A DNA stretch of 64,000 nt, taken from positions 2,356,001 to 2,420,000 of the forward strand of contig NZ_CP042862.1 in NCBI RefSeq assembly GCF_008001015.1, given 5' to 3'. Source of the stretch: Serinicoccus profundi. Lineage in GTDB: Bacteria; Actinomycetota; Actinomycetes; Actinomycetales; Dermatophilaceae. Shown here piece by piece: positions 15,962-24,601 of this stretch. A program made the position numbers and the translations under genes. The first letter of the stretch is position 1. Every line of letters begins with the position of its first letter. The notes beneath the pieces were generated by a model. It was given only the letters and a program-made list of their open reading frames with translations, was not told the origin of the DNA and ran no database searches.

Positions 15962-18900
15962 TCAGGGCTCCGCCGTCTGCGTGGCCTCGTCGGTGTCGTC
16001 GCCGTCGACGCTGACCGACCCACCGGAGGGATCGGCCTCGACCGCGCGGTCGATGGCCTCGCGGAGCCGCTCCTGGGCCTGGCCGTAGGCCTCCCAGTCG
16101 CTCTCGGCGAGGGCAGCCTGGCCCTCGTCGTAGGCGGCCTGGATGTCGGCCAGCGCCTGCGCCAGGGCGTCAGCGTCCACGTCGCCGGACCCGGTGCCGC
16201 CACCGGTCTCGCCGCCGTCGCCCTCGCCGCCGGGGTCACCCTCGGTGGGCCCGGAGTCGCCGGCATCGCCGGCCGTCGCCCCGGAGTCGCCGCCGAAGAG
16301 CTCGTCGAGGGCCCCGTCGAGGGTGTCCGACCAGGCGAGGTCGTTGCCGAAGGCCACCACGACGATGCGCTGCAGCGGGTAGGCGTTGTTGCCCTGGGCC
16401 TGGACGTAGACCGGCTCGACGTAGAGCAGCCCACCGCCCACCGGCAGGGTCAGCAGGTTGCCCAGCCGCACCGTGGAGTCCTCGCTGCTGTTGAGGTTGA
16501 GGAACTGCGACAGCGTCTGGCTGAAGGCCTCGGAGTTGGCATCCGAGGAGTTGATGTCGTTCTGGAACTGCCCGGGGCCGCGCACGGTCGTGTCACGCGG
16601 GAGCACGAGCATCCGCATCTGGCCGTAGCCCTCCCGGCGCTCCCCCGACTCGCTGCCCGCGTCGGCGTCCACGGCGAGGTAACCCGTGAGGTTCTGCCGC
16701 TGGTTGCCTCGAGGGATGTAGGTCGTCGTGAGGCTGAAGGTCGGGTCCTCCTGGCCTGGCATCGCGACCGAGAGGTAGTGCGGCGGCATGTCCGGCGGGT
16801 TCTCCCCGCCCACGCTCGGGTCCTCGGAGACCGCCCAGAAGTCCTGGCCGGTGAAGAAGGACCCGGCATCCTGCACGTGGTAGCGCGACAGGATCTCGCG
16901 CTGGACCTTGAAGAGGTCCTCGGGGTAGCGCAGGTGCTCCATGAGCTCGCCGTCGATCTCCGAGAGCGGCCGGATGCTGTTGTCGAAGGCCGCCGACCAG
17001 GCCTGGAGCAGGGGGTCCTCCTCGTCCCAGGCATACAGCTCGACCGACCCGTCATAGGCGTCCACGGTGGCCTTGACCGAGTTGCGGATGTAGTTGACCT
17101 GCCCGCCGCCGATGGAGGCGACGTTGGAGGCGGTCTGCAGCGAGTCGGCGGTGACCTCCCCCAGCTCCTCCATCTGGCTGTAGGGGTAGCGGTCGGTGAC
17201 GGTGTAGCCGTCGACGATCCACTTGACCCGACCGTCGACCACCGCGGGGTAGGGGTTGCCGTCCAGCCGCAGCCACGGGGCGACCCGCTCGACGCGGTCG
17301 CGCGGCTTGCGGTAGTCGAGCATGCGGGACTCGCTGTTGACCGAGTCCGAGAGCATGATCTCGATCTGGCGGTACTTGATGGCGTAGGCCGCCCGGCGCG
17401 CGACGTTGCCCATGGCCACCCCACCGCCACCGCTGTAGGTGTTGCGCACCTCGCCGGTGTCCTGGCCGCTGGCGGGGTAGTCGAGCTCACGCGGAGCCTG
17501 GTCCTCGGGGGCCCCGACGATGGAGTACTGCGGGGAGGACTCACCGAAGTAGATCCGCGGCTCGTAGTCCCCCAGCCCCCCGACCGGAGGGATGTTGCGC
17601 TCGTAGAAGATCGGCTCGCCCTCCTCCGAACGACGGTTGCCGTAGCCGGCGACGACACCGAACCCGTGGGTGTAGACCGTGTGGTCGTTGACCCAGTTGC
17701 GCTGCCCCTCGGAGATGCCGTCGAGGTTGAGCTCGCGCACGGCGATGACCGTGTCGACGGTCTCTCCGTCGACCTGGTACCGGTCGACGTCGAGCGCCTC
17801 GGGGAACTGGTAGTAGTTGCGGACACCCTGCAGCTGCCGGAAGGTCGGCGAGACCACGGAGGGGTCGACGATGCGGATGCCGGGGATGGTGTCGGCGTCG
17901 CTGCGCAGCTGGCCGGGGGCCGCCTCGGTCTCGGCGTCGTAGTCCGTCATCTCCGCGCCCTCCAGGTTGTAGGCCTGGAGGGTGGAGTCGATCGCGCGCT
18001 GGATGAAGGGCGCCTCCAGCTGGGCCTCCGAGGGCCGCACCCGGAACTGCTGGACCAACGAGGGGTAGGCACCCCCGAGCACCAGGGCGACGACGAGCAG
18101 GCCGGCCAGGCTCACCACCGGCAGCCGCCAGGAGCGGGTCCAGATCGTGGAGATGAAGAAGGCGGCGCACAGCAGCGCGGCGATCGCCAGGATGCTGCGG
18201 GTCGGGAGCAGTGCGTTGACGTCGGTGTACGTCATACCGGTGATGCGCTCGTGCTGCGTCATCGACAGCGTGTAGCGCTCGATCCAGTAGCCGGCGGCAC
18301 GCACAACGAGGATGAGCCCGAGCAGCACCGCGAGGTGGATCCGCGCGGCCGTCGTCGTGCGCTGCCCCTGCGCCCCGCCCTGCAGCTGGATGCCGCCGTA
18401 GATGTAGTGCGTGAGCAGGGCACCGATGAGGCTGAGCCCCAGCACCAGCGTGCCGAAGGAGATGACCAGCTGCCAGAACGGCAGGCTGAAGACGAAGAAG
18501 CCGACGTCGATCTGGTGGTGGGGGTCGACCTCGCCGAACGGCCGGCGGTGCAGGAAGAGCAGCACGGTCTGCCACTGGGCCGCTGCGGCCGTGCCGGCGA
18601 ACAGGCCGAGCACGACGGGGACGGCGATGAAGACCAGTCGGCGCACCGGGTCCAGGGCGCTGCGGTAGCGGTCGAGCGACGCCTGCTCCGGGGTGGAGGG
18701 GGCGTAGATGGGGCGGTGCCGCCACGCCAGCCACAGACCCGACCACACGATGAGCGAGGTGAGGATCGCGGCGAGCAGGAAGAGACCGACCTGGGTGACC
18801 AGCCGGGTGACCAAGACCTGCCGGAACCCGACGGACTCGAACCACAGCAGGTCGGTCCACAAGTTGGCGCCCCACCCGATGAGGCTGAGCAGGGCCAGGA

Positions 18901-19111
18901 CCACGAGCACGGTCGGCAGGACCCTGCCCCGAGGAAGGCCTCCGCGGCCGCGGCCGGACGGACGGGGCGTGCGGCCACCGCCCCCACCACGACCGCCGCC
19001 ACCAGCGGGGCGTCCCCGAGGGACACCCTGACCGGCCGGACCACCCGCAGCGGCGCCCCCACCGCCGCTCTCGTCGGGGTCCGGGCCGGGCTCAGGCTCG
19101 CGCTCGCTCAC
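15962..19111 (-). CDS. UPF0182 family large membrane protein
   Basis: 1,049 residues. A Gly/Pro/Arg-rich cytoplasmic N-terminus (about 90 residues) is followed by seven membrane helices (about 95-400), including the conserved WTDLLWFESVGF, and a large extracytoplasmic domain with RNSVKATVDAYDG and LPRDTTVRGPGQFQN. The tail (about the last 130 residues) is acidic, with Gly/Asp/Thr repeats. The family is conserved across actinobacteria (Rv3193c in M. tuberculosis) with no agreed function. GTG 19111 has TACGCT six bases upstream, suggesting leaderless transcription. Confidence 0.93.
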   Translation of the reverse strand: MSEREPEPGPDPDESGGGGAAAGGPAGQGVPRGRPAGGGGRGGGGGRTPRPSGRGRGGLPRGRVLPTVLVVLALLSLIGWGANLWTDLLWFESVGFRQVLVTRLVTQVGLFLLAAILTSLIVWSGLWLAWRHRPIYAPSTPEQASLDRYRSALDPVRRLVFIAVPVVLGLFAGTAAAAQWQTVLLFLHRRPFGEVDPHHQIDVGFFVFSLPFWQLVISFGTLVLGLSLIGALLTHYIYGGIQLQGGAQGQRTTTAARIHLAVLLGLILVVRAAGYWIERYTLSMTQHERITGMTYTDVNALLPTRSILAIAALLCAAFFISTIWTRSWRLPVVSLAGLLVVALVLGGAYPSLVQQFRVRPSEAQLEAPFIQRAIDSTLQAYNLEGAEMTDYDAETEAAPGQLRSDADTIPGIRIVDPSVVSPTFRQLQGVRNYYQFPEALDVDRYQVDGETVDTVIAVRELNLDGISEGQRNWVNDHTVYTHGFGVVAGYGNRRSEEGEPIFYERNIPPVGGLGDYEPRIYFGESSPQYSIVGAPEDQAPRELDYPASGQDTGEVRNTYSGGGGVAMGNVARRAAYAIKYRQIEIMLSDSVNSESRMLDYRKPRDRVERVAPWLRLDGNPYPAVVDGRVKWIVDGYTVTDRYPYSQMEELGEVTADSLQTASNVASIGGGQVNYIRNSVKATVDAYDGSVELYAWDEEDPLLQAWSAAFDNSIRPLSEIDGELMEHLRYPEDLFKVQREILSRYHVQDAGSFFTGQDFWAVSEDPSVGGENPPDMPPHYLSVAMPGQEDPTFSLTTTYIPRGNQRQNLTGYLAVDADAGSESGERREGYGQMRMLVLPRDTTVRGPGQFQNDINSSDANSEAFSQTLSQFLNLNSSEDSTVRLGNLLTLPVGGGLLYVEPVYVQAQGNNAYPLQRIVVVAFGNDLAWSDTLDGALDELFGGDSGATAGDAGDSGPTEGDPGGEGDGGETGGGTGSGDVDADALAQALADIQAAYDEGQAALAESDWEAYGQAQERLREAIDRAVEADPSGGSVSVDGDDTDEATQTAEP

Positions 19112-19173
19112 CGTGCCAGCGTAACTGCCGTGGGCGTGCGTCCCGACGGCGACCCGGATGCGACCATGGCAGC

Positions 19174-19737
19174 GTGTCCACCACCGACCCTCATGCCACC
19201 GACACCGCCGACGCCCGCCGACCGGACCCGCTCCTGCGGGCTGCCGTCGACACCGAGAAGCACGTCGCCCGCGGCGGCTGGGACCAGCCGCCGCGCCTCT
19301 TCGCGCTGGTCCGCACACGGCTGCTGCGGGATCGCGAACCCACCCTCGTGGGTCAGCTGAACGACCCCGAGGACGACGGCTTCACCGCGGTCGAGCAGGA
19401 CCGCCTGCCCCCGACCGCCGACCTGGAGTCGCTGCTGGGCCGGATGGCCTGGCCTCCTGACGTCGAGGGCGTGGCCCTCGCTGTCGAGCGCATCGTCGTC
19501 CCCCCCGAGGCGGAGCGCGACCTGCCCGACGGCCGTCGTGAGGCGACCGATGCGTTGATGGCCCACCCGGCCCGCAAGGACGTCCGGCTGCTGGCGGCGT
19601 GCCTGCGGGACGGGACGCGGACCTGCCTGCTGCGCCAGCGGGACTTCGACGAGGACGACGCGGTCGCCGTCGGGCAGGACATCGCGCCGGGGCTGACCCA
19701 CGCGCTCGCCGCCACCCTCGCCGAGGACGCGGAGTAG
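19174..19737 (+). CDS. PPA1309-family conserved actinobacterial protein
   Basis: 187 residues, soluble and acidic, with a central GMAWPPDVEGVALAVER-like stretch and a C-terminal DVRLLAACLRDGTRTCLLR motif typical of this small actinobacterial family. Function unknown. It is divergent from UPF0182 with only 62 bp between, and the GTG start has GACCAT six bases upstream, so both genes may be leaderless from overlapping promoters. It is convergent with the PDZ/Lon protease gene, separated by one base. Confidence 0.7.
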   Translation: MSTTDPHATDTADARRPDPLLRAAVDTEKHVARGGWDQPPRLFALVRTRLLRDREPTLVGQLNDPEDDGFTAVEQDRLPPTADLESLLGRMAWPPDVEGVALAVERIVVPPEAERDLPDGRREATDALMAHPARKDVRLLAACLRDGTRTCLLRQRDFDEDDAVAVGQDIAPGLTHALAATLAEDAE

Positions 19738-19738
19738 C

Positions 19739-20899
19739 TCAGCCCGTCTGCTCCGCGTCGTCCGCGAGGTACTCCTGGCAGGTGGGCAGCGAGAGCTCGT
19801 CGGCCGACTCCTGCGGTGACCCCTCGAGCTCCTCGATGGTCTGCAGGGCGTCGTCGAAGGTCGTCACCGGGACGACGGTGATCCCGCGCGGGTCGCTGTC
19901 GACGACCTCCGTGCAGTTGTCGCTCGGCGCGAAGAAGACCTCGGCGCCGGCCTCGCGGGCGGCATACATCTTCTGCGTGATCCCGCCGATCCCCCCGACG
20001 TCACCGGCGCCGGTGATGGTCCCGGTGCCCGCGATCGAGCGGCCCCCGGTCAGCGCCCCCGGGGTGATCTCGTCGTAGACGGCGAGCGAGAACATGAGGC
20101 CCGCGCTCGGCCCGCCCACGTTGCCGGCGTCGATCGTCACCTCGTAGGGGTTGTCGTAGACCGGTGCGAGGTAGACGCCGACGATGGTGCGCCCGGTCTC
20201 CTCATCGAGGCGGGTCGGCACGTCGAGCTCGATCTCCTCGCCCGCCCGCAGGACCGTGACCGGGACCTGCTCCCCCGGGTCGACGCCCTGGATCTGCTCA
20301 CGGACCGCGGCGGTGTCGCTCACCGCCTCCCCGGCGACGCGCACGATCTCGTCCTCCACCTCCAGCACCCCGTCGGCCGGAGCATCGGCGATGACCTGGG
20401 CCACCAGCACGCTCTCCTCGATCTGCACGCCCTGGGCGCGCAGGGCGACGACAGCCGCGTCGTCCTGGGAGTGCTGCATGAGCTCGGTGTTCTGCTCCCG
20501 CACCTGGTCCGCGGTGACGTCCTCGGGGAAGACCTCCTCACGCGGCACTACCGTGGTCGAGGGGTCGATCATCGCCCGCAGCGCGTCCCAGGCCGAGACC
20601 GAGTCACCTGGCCCCCCGTCGAGGCGGATCGTCGTGAAGTAGAGGTGGCCGTCGGTGTCGTCGTAGCTCTCGAGCTCCTCATCGACGCTCACGACGTCGG
20701 CGCCGTCGATCTTCCCGAGGGTGTCGTAGACCGGGCCCGGGAGATAGATCACCCGTTGCACGGTGATGAGGTTGAGCAGGCTGCCGGTGAGCACCCCGGC
20801 GGCCACGACGAGCAGCAGGGCAGCGGATGTCCACCCGACACGGGTGTGCGGCGGCTGAGCCGGTCGCCCGGCCGGTGCAGTCTCCACCTGGTCGCTCAC
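19739..20899 (-). CDS. Membrane-anchored PDZ and Lon-type serine protease (YlbL family)
   Basis: 386 residues. One N-terminal membrane helix (about 25-47), a PDZ domain (about 150-235), then a Lon-like S16 domain with catalytic Ser in GGPSAGLMFSLAVYD and catalytic Lys in GGITQKMYAAREAGAEVFF. The active site should face outside. The GTG start overlaps the moaE stop, so the two are translationally coupled, although their functions are not obviously linked. Orthologues lie next to UPF0182 in other actinobacteria (Rv3194c). Confidence 0.92.
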   Translation of the reverse strand: MSDQVETAPAGRPAQPPHTRVGWTSAALLLVVAAGVLTGSLLNLITVQRVIYLPGPVYDTLGKIDGADVVSVDEELESYDDTDGHLYFTTIRLDGGPGDSVSAWDALRAMIDPSTTVVPREEVFPEDVTADQVREQNTELMQHSQDDAAVVALRAQGVQIEESVLVAQVIADAPADGVLEVEDEIVRVAGEAVSDTAAVREQIQGVDPGEQVPVTVLRAGEEIELDVPTRLDEETGRTIVGVYLAPVYDNPYEVTIDAGNVGGPSAGLMFSLAVYDEITPGALTGGRSIAGTGTITGAGDVGGIGGITQKMYAAREAGAEVFFAPSDNCTEVVDSDPRGITVVPVTTFDDALQTIEELEGSPQESADELSLPTCQEYLADDAEQTG

Positions 20900-21342
20900 A
20901 GGCCCACCCACTCGTGCTCCTGGCCGTCGAACTCCTGCCGCTTCCAGATCGGTATGCCGCTCTTGAGCTCCTCGATGAGCCTGCGGCCGGCGTCGAAGGC
21001 CTCGGCGCGGTGCTCGGCCGAGACCGCGCAGACGACCGCCAGGTCACCGACCGTCAGCTCACCGACCCGGTGCACGGCATACACGCCGTGGATCTGCGCC
21101 CCCTCGGCCACCGAGGTGACGAGTGCCGTCAGCCGCTCGGCCGCCTCCGGATGGGCGGAGTAGTCGAGGCGGGTCACCCCGGCACGTCCACCGTCGTGGT
21201 CGCGGACGATCCCGACGAAGATGGTCACCGCCCCGGCCTGCGGGTGCCGCACCGCCTGCAGAGCCTCATCGACGGACAGGGGTTCGTCCCGCACCCCGGC
21301 GACGATCGTCTGGTCCTCGGTCACCGCGTCATCATGCCGCAT
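20896..21342 (-). CDS. moaE: Molybdopterin synthase large subunit MoaE
   Basis: About 148 residues. MoaE with MoaD converts precursor Z to molybdopterin. Family marks are GAVTIFVGIVRDHD, the LDYSAHPEAAER region, IHGVYAVHRVGEL and the catalytic-lysine stretch ELKSGIPIWKRQEF. The start is uncertain: ATG 21342 is used, and a GTG 18 bases later is the alternative. No other molybdenum-cofactor gene is in the window, so moaD and the rest must be elsewhere. Confidence 0.93.
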   Translation of the reverse strand: MRHDDAVTEDQTIVAGVRDEPLSVDEALQAVRHPQAGAVTIFVGIVRDHDGGRAGVTRLDYSAHPEAAERLTALVTSVAEGAQIHGVYAVHRVGELTVGDLAVVCAVSAEHRAEAFDAGRRLIEELKSGIPIWKRQEFDGQEHEWVGL

Positions 21343-21509
21343 CGTCCTGACCGTCCCCTGACCCACCCTGGACCGACCCGTCAGGGAACTCTGCGGCCGG
21401 TGCCGGTGTTGACAGGAGGCAAGGCTCGACGGCGACCATGGGTCGGCGTGGCGCACCGCCGCGTGACAGGCTGGGTCGTCGGCATCCCCGAAGGAGAAGG
21501 ACGAGGACC

Positions 21510-22913
21510 GTGTCAGATCAGGAGAACCCGGAGCGCCGTGACGAGCCCGACCCGCTCGAGGCGTTGTTCGGTGGGCCCGTCCCGCCCGAGCTGCGAGAGA
21601 CCCTCAGCTCGATGGGCCTGGCCGACCTCGGCCCCGACCAGGTCGCGCAGATGCGCTCCCAGCTCGAGATGCTCATGGGTGGCAGCGGGGGCGATGGCCC
21701 GGTGAACTCCGAGCTGGCCCGTGATGTGGCGCGCCAGGCCGTCTCCGCGGCCGGCGACTCCAGCATCGGCGAGGCCACCCGCCGCGACGTGGAGCAGGTC
21801 GTGCAGGTCGCCACGCTGTGGCTGGACCAGGTCACCGACCTCCCGCGTCCCGACGGCGGCGCCCTGGCCCTCAGCCGGTCGGAGTGGGTCGAGCGGACCC
21901 TCCCCCTCTGGGAGCAGCTGACCACGCCCGTGGCCGAGGGCCTGCAGGCGGCGATGACCTCGGCCATGGAGCAGCAGCTCGGCCAGCTGGGTGAGGAGGG
22001 TGCACCGCCCATCCCCGGTCTGCCGCCCGGGATGAACCCGGCCGCCATGATGAGCCAGATGGCGCCGATGGTGCGCCGGATGTCGGCCAGCATGTTCGGC
22101 GGCCAGGTCGGGCAGGCGGTGGGCACGTTGGCGGGCGAGGTGCTCTCCGGCACCGAGGTCGGGCTGCCCATCCTGGGCGAGGAGAGCGTCGCCATCCTGC
22201 CCGCCAACGTCGCGGACTTCGCCGACGGTCTCGAGGTGGACGGCGGGGAGGTCCACCTCTATCTCGCCGTGCGCGAGGCGGCGCGTGTCCGCCTGTTCGC
22301 CGGTGTGCCGTGGCTGGGACCACAGCTGCTCACCGCGGTCGAGGAGTATGCCCGCGACATCCGGATCAACACCGAGGGCATCGAGGAGGCCGTCCGTCAG
22401 GTGGACCCGCAGAACCCCGAGGCCATGCAGGACGCGCTGGGCGACAACCTTTTCTCGGCCGAGCCGAGCGCGGCCCAGCAGGCCGCGCTCACCCGGCTCG
22501 AGACCTTGCTCGCCCTCGTCGAGGGGTGGGTCGACGTCGTGGCGGCCCAGGCCGTGGACAAGCACCTGCCGCACGCTGAGGCCTTGGCCGAGGCGGTCCG
22601 CCGGCGTCGGGCGACCGGCGGACCGGCGGAGCGGACCTTCGCCTCCCTCGTCGGCCTGGAGCTGCGTCCGCGGCGGCTGCGCGATGCGGCGAACCTCTGG
22701 GCGGCGCTGGAGTCCGCGCACGGGCGCGACGCCCGCGACGAGGCCTGGGGCCACCCGGACATCGCTCCTACCGGCGCCGACCTGGACGACCCCCTGGGCT
22801 TCGTCGAGCGGCACGGTGCCCTCTCCGCAGACCTCACGGTCACCGACGAGGACATCGAACGCCTGTTGACCGAGGGCGACTCCGGACGCGAAGGCCCCTC
22901 CACCACGACCTGA
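21510..22913 (+). CDS. DUF2342 zinc-metalloprotease-like protein (TIGR03624 family)
   Basis: 467 residues, a family found in almost all actinobacteria (Rv3195) and described as a zinc-dependent metalloprotease fold. The helix expected to hold a zinc His reads AVREAARVRLFAGVPWL, with Arg where I expect His from relatives; the second site EGWVDVVAAQAVDKHLP is intact. The protein may therefore lack full metal binding. The N-terminus is Met-rich around the PGMNPAAMMSQMAPM region. The GTG start follows an AGGA-rich ribosome site. The ThiF-like gene follows 72 bp downstream. Confidence 0.8.
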   Translation: MSDQENPERRDEPDPLEALFGGPVPPELRETLSSMGLADLGPDQVAQMRSQLEMLMGGSGGDGPVNSELARDVARQAVSAAGDSSIGEATRRDVEQVVQVATLWLDQVTDLPRPDGGALALSRSEWVERTLPLWEQLTTPVAEGLQAAMTSAMEQQLGQLGEEGAPPIPGLPPGMNPAAMMSQMAPMVRRMSASMFGGQVGQAVGTLAGEVLSGTEVGLPILGEESVAILPANVADFADGLEVDGGEVHLYLAVREAARVRLFAGVPWLGPQLLTAVEEYARDIRINTEGIEEAVRQVDPQNPEAMQDALGDNLFSAEPSAAQQAALTRLETLLALVEGWVDVVAAQAVDKHLPHAEALAEAVRRRRATGGPAERTFASLVGLELRPRRLRDAANLWAALESAHGRDARDEAWGHPDIAPTGADLDDPLGFVERHGALSADLTVTDEDIERLLTEGDSGREGPSTTT

Positions 22914-22985
22914 GCGCCGTCCCCGCACGACCCTGCCTGTGGACAGCCACCCTGCCCGACACGCCGCGCGTGGCAGGGTCGGTCC

Positions 22986-23774
22986 ATGGGTGAGGGACGA
23001 GGGGGAAACGGACCGCCGGACTGGTGGCCCACCGACGCCGACGGCGCACTGCGGCTCGGGGTGGGCCCCGGCGCCTGGGTGGTGCGGGGCGGGCTCGGTG
23101 CGCCGCGGACGGACGCCCTGGACCGACGCCTCCTCCGTCGCCTCGCGGCCGGCTCCTCCCGCCTGCCCCGTGACCCGGCCGAGGTGGAGGTCCTCGGTCC
23201 GGGCCAGCTGACCGCCACCCTGCGCGCCGCCCTCGGCGCGGACGCGGCCACGGCAGTGGGCGAGGGCCGCGGGACGTCCGAGGCTGGGGGCCTGGGGTCG
23301 GGCCCGGCGCACGGGCCACGTGGGTGTCGCAGGGCGCCATCCCCGGTGCAGTCCGCGGTCGTGACGGTTCACGACCACCTCGTGCCCGTGGGCTCGGCGC
23401 GGCGGCCCTCCCTCGCCGGTCGGCCCGTCCTGCCCGTGGTCGCCCAGACGGCCCGCGTGGTCATCGGCCCCTGGACCGGACTCCCCGCCGGGCCGTGCCT
23501 GCACTGCCTCGACCTGCACCGCCGCGATCGGGACCCGACCTGGCCGTCGACCGCGGCGTCCCTGGAGGATCCCTTGACGGCGCCGCTGCCACCGGCACTC
23601 TCCCGCGAGGTGGTCGCGGCGGTCACCGCGCTCACGGTCCTGCTCACCGCGCGGGTCCCTCGCGTCGGGACCGGCGCGGCCCACGAGGTAGGTCCCTGGC
23701 CTCCCTACCTCGTGACCCGCCGCTGGACCCTGCACCCAGAGTGCCCCTGGCACACCGCGGCGGGGAGCCGGTGA
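22986..23774 (+). CDS. ThiF/cyclodehydratase-like protein (TOMM leader-binding type)
   Basis: 262 residues. The second half resembles the SagC/ThiF-type cyclodehydratase docking proteins: VAQTARVVIGPW, then GPCLHCLDLHRRDRDPTWP with a CxxC, and a terminal HPECPWH that can complete a zinc site. No adenylation motif is visible. Actinobacteria keep such a gene between DUF2342 and whiB7 without any peptide substrate or YcaO partner nearby, so a RiPP role is unproven; a ubiquitin-like activating-enzyme relic is another reading. The region around residues 85-115 is low complexity. Confidence 0.6.
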   Translation: MGEGRGGNGPPDWWPTDADGALRLGVGPGAWVVRGGLGAPRTDALDRRLLRRLAAGSSRLPRDPAEVEVLGPGQLTATLRAALGADAATAVGEGRGTSEAGGLGSGPAHGPRGCRRAPSPVQSAVVTVHDHLVPVGSARRPSLAGRPVLPVVAQTARVVIGPWTGLPAGPCLHCLDLHRRDRDPTWPSTAASLEDPLTAPLPPALSREVVAAVTALTVLLTARVPRVGTGAAHEVGPWPPYLVTRRWTLHPECPWHTAAGSR

Positions 23775-23778
23775 GCGC

Positions 23779-24138
23779 TCAGGCGGCGACCTCGTCCTTG
23801 CGCGGCCGGCCACGGGGCCTCTTGCGGGCCACCACCTGGCCCTGGAGGAACAGCTGGCCACCCCATACCCCCCACGGCTCGCGTCGGTCGAGGGCTCCGG
23901 CGAGGCACTGCTCGCGCATCGGGCAGGGCCCGCACAGCTCCTTGGCGTGCTCCACCTCGGCGGGGAGCTCGGCGAACCACAGGTCCGCCGGGTGCTCGTG
24001 GCAGGGCAGTGCCGCCGGGGTCCGGACCAGGTGGGGTCCGAGGGAGTTCTGGTCGTCCTCGTGCTCTCGGCGCGGTGCGGGATACACGGCAGGTCCTTCC
24101 TGATGTCGATGCGGATGCGGTCTGGTGTTGGTCGTCAT
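23779..24138 (-). CDS. whiB7: WhiB7-type iron-sulfur transcription factor, antibiotic resistance regulator
   Basis: 119 residues. Four Cys (46, 69, 72, 78) ligate a [4Fe-4S] cluster; the beta-turn EPWGVWGG (about 87-94) binds sigma region 4; the C-terminal AT-hook KRPRGRPRK (106-114) identifies the WhiB7 subclass. WhiB7 works with the housekeeping sigma factor at promoters with an AT-rich element just before -35 and switches on intrinsic drug resistance. The gene has a 320-base leader with promoter, upstream ORF and attenuator hairpin. The ribosome site is weak, consistent with leader control. Confidence 0.93.
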   Translation of the reverse strand: MTTNTRPHPHRHQEGPAVYPAPRREHEDDQNSLGPHLVRTPAALPCHEHPADLWFAELPAEVEHAKELCGPCPMREQCLAGALDRREPWGVWGGQLFLQGQVVARKRPRGRPRKDEVAA

Positions 24139-24209
24139 GGCGTCTCGATTCCGAACGGATCGGATCCGGGGGCCGCCCATGACGCCGGGTGACCGGCGAG
24201 CAACGAGAA

Positions 24210-24243
24210 CGGCCGCGGATCCTCTGGCGAGGACTCGCGGCCG
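24210..24243 (-). terminator. Attenuator hairpin in the whiB7 leader
   Basis: The arms CGGCCGCGAGTCCTC and GAGGATCCGCGGCCG pair except for a two-base internal mismatch, with loop GCCA, followed by a T-rich TTCTCGTT on the minus strand. It begins about 20 bases after the upstream ORF stop. A further GGATCCG copy downstream could pair alternatively with the 3' arm and act as antiterminator. Confidence 0.7.
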
Positions 24244-24263
24244 GAACAGGAAGGGAATGCCTT

Positions 24264-24461
24264 CTAGGTCGTCCGTGCTGAGCCCAGGCCCTGGGAGGGG
24301 TCGGCAACATGCGGGAACGGCGTCGCGACTCGGGAGCCGAACAGCTCCGACGCGGCCACTCCCGACAGGAGGACCGTGGCCCGGGGGCGGACGGTCCGGA
24401 GGGTGAACGCGGCGTGAGTCGCTCGCTGTGCGAGTCCGCCGGTGACGATCATGTTCTCCAT
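24264..24461 (-). CDS. Upstream leader ORF of whiB7 (65 codons)
   Basis: ATG 24461 follows the strong ribosome site AAAGGAGG; the stop TAG is at 24264. The product begins MENMIVTGGLAQRATHAAF and contains RTVRPRATVLLSG. In mycobacteria and Streptomyces, whiB7 is preceded by such an ORF: drugs that stall the ribosome on it prevent formation of the terminator downstream. The layout here (promoter, ORF, hairpin, whiB7) is complete. The peptide itself probably has no function beyond sensing translation. It is too short and regulatory to appear in most annotations. Confidence 0.8.
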   Translation of the reverse strand: MENMIVTGGLAQRATHAAFTLRTVRPRATVLLSGVAASELFGSRVATPFPHVADPSQGLGSARTT

Positions 24462-24528
24462 CGTGGTCCACCCTCCTTTCATGTGTGCGTGACCCCAGGC
24501 ACCGAGGGGCCGTGGGCTTGACTCCGAC

Positions 24529-24568
24529 ACTGTATGCCCCCCCGCCAAGCACCGCAACGCCTTTTCTC
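24529..24568 (-). promoter_or_regulatory. whiB7 autoregulated promoter with AT-rich WhiB7 element
   Basis: Minus strand GAGAAAAG (24568-24561) immediately precedes -35 TTGCGG (24557-24552); a 17-base spacer leads to -10 TACAGT (24534-24529). The A-run just upstream of -35 is the known target of the WhiB7 AT-hook, so WhiB7 likely activates itself. The expected leader before the upstream ORF is about 60 bases. Confidence 0.75.
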
Positions 24569-24601
24569 GGCGCGTCCGCACCCCGGTCCGGCGAGGCCTG
24601 C

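Noticed and set aside
16778-19360. 860-residue open frame on the plus strand opposite UPF0182
   Set aside because: Shadow frame of a very GC-rich gene; Arg/Gly/Asp/His-rich composition, no domain, and the minus-strand gene has clear family motifs.
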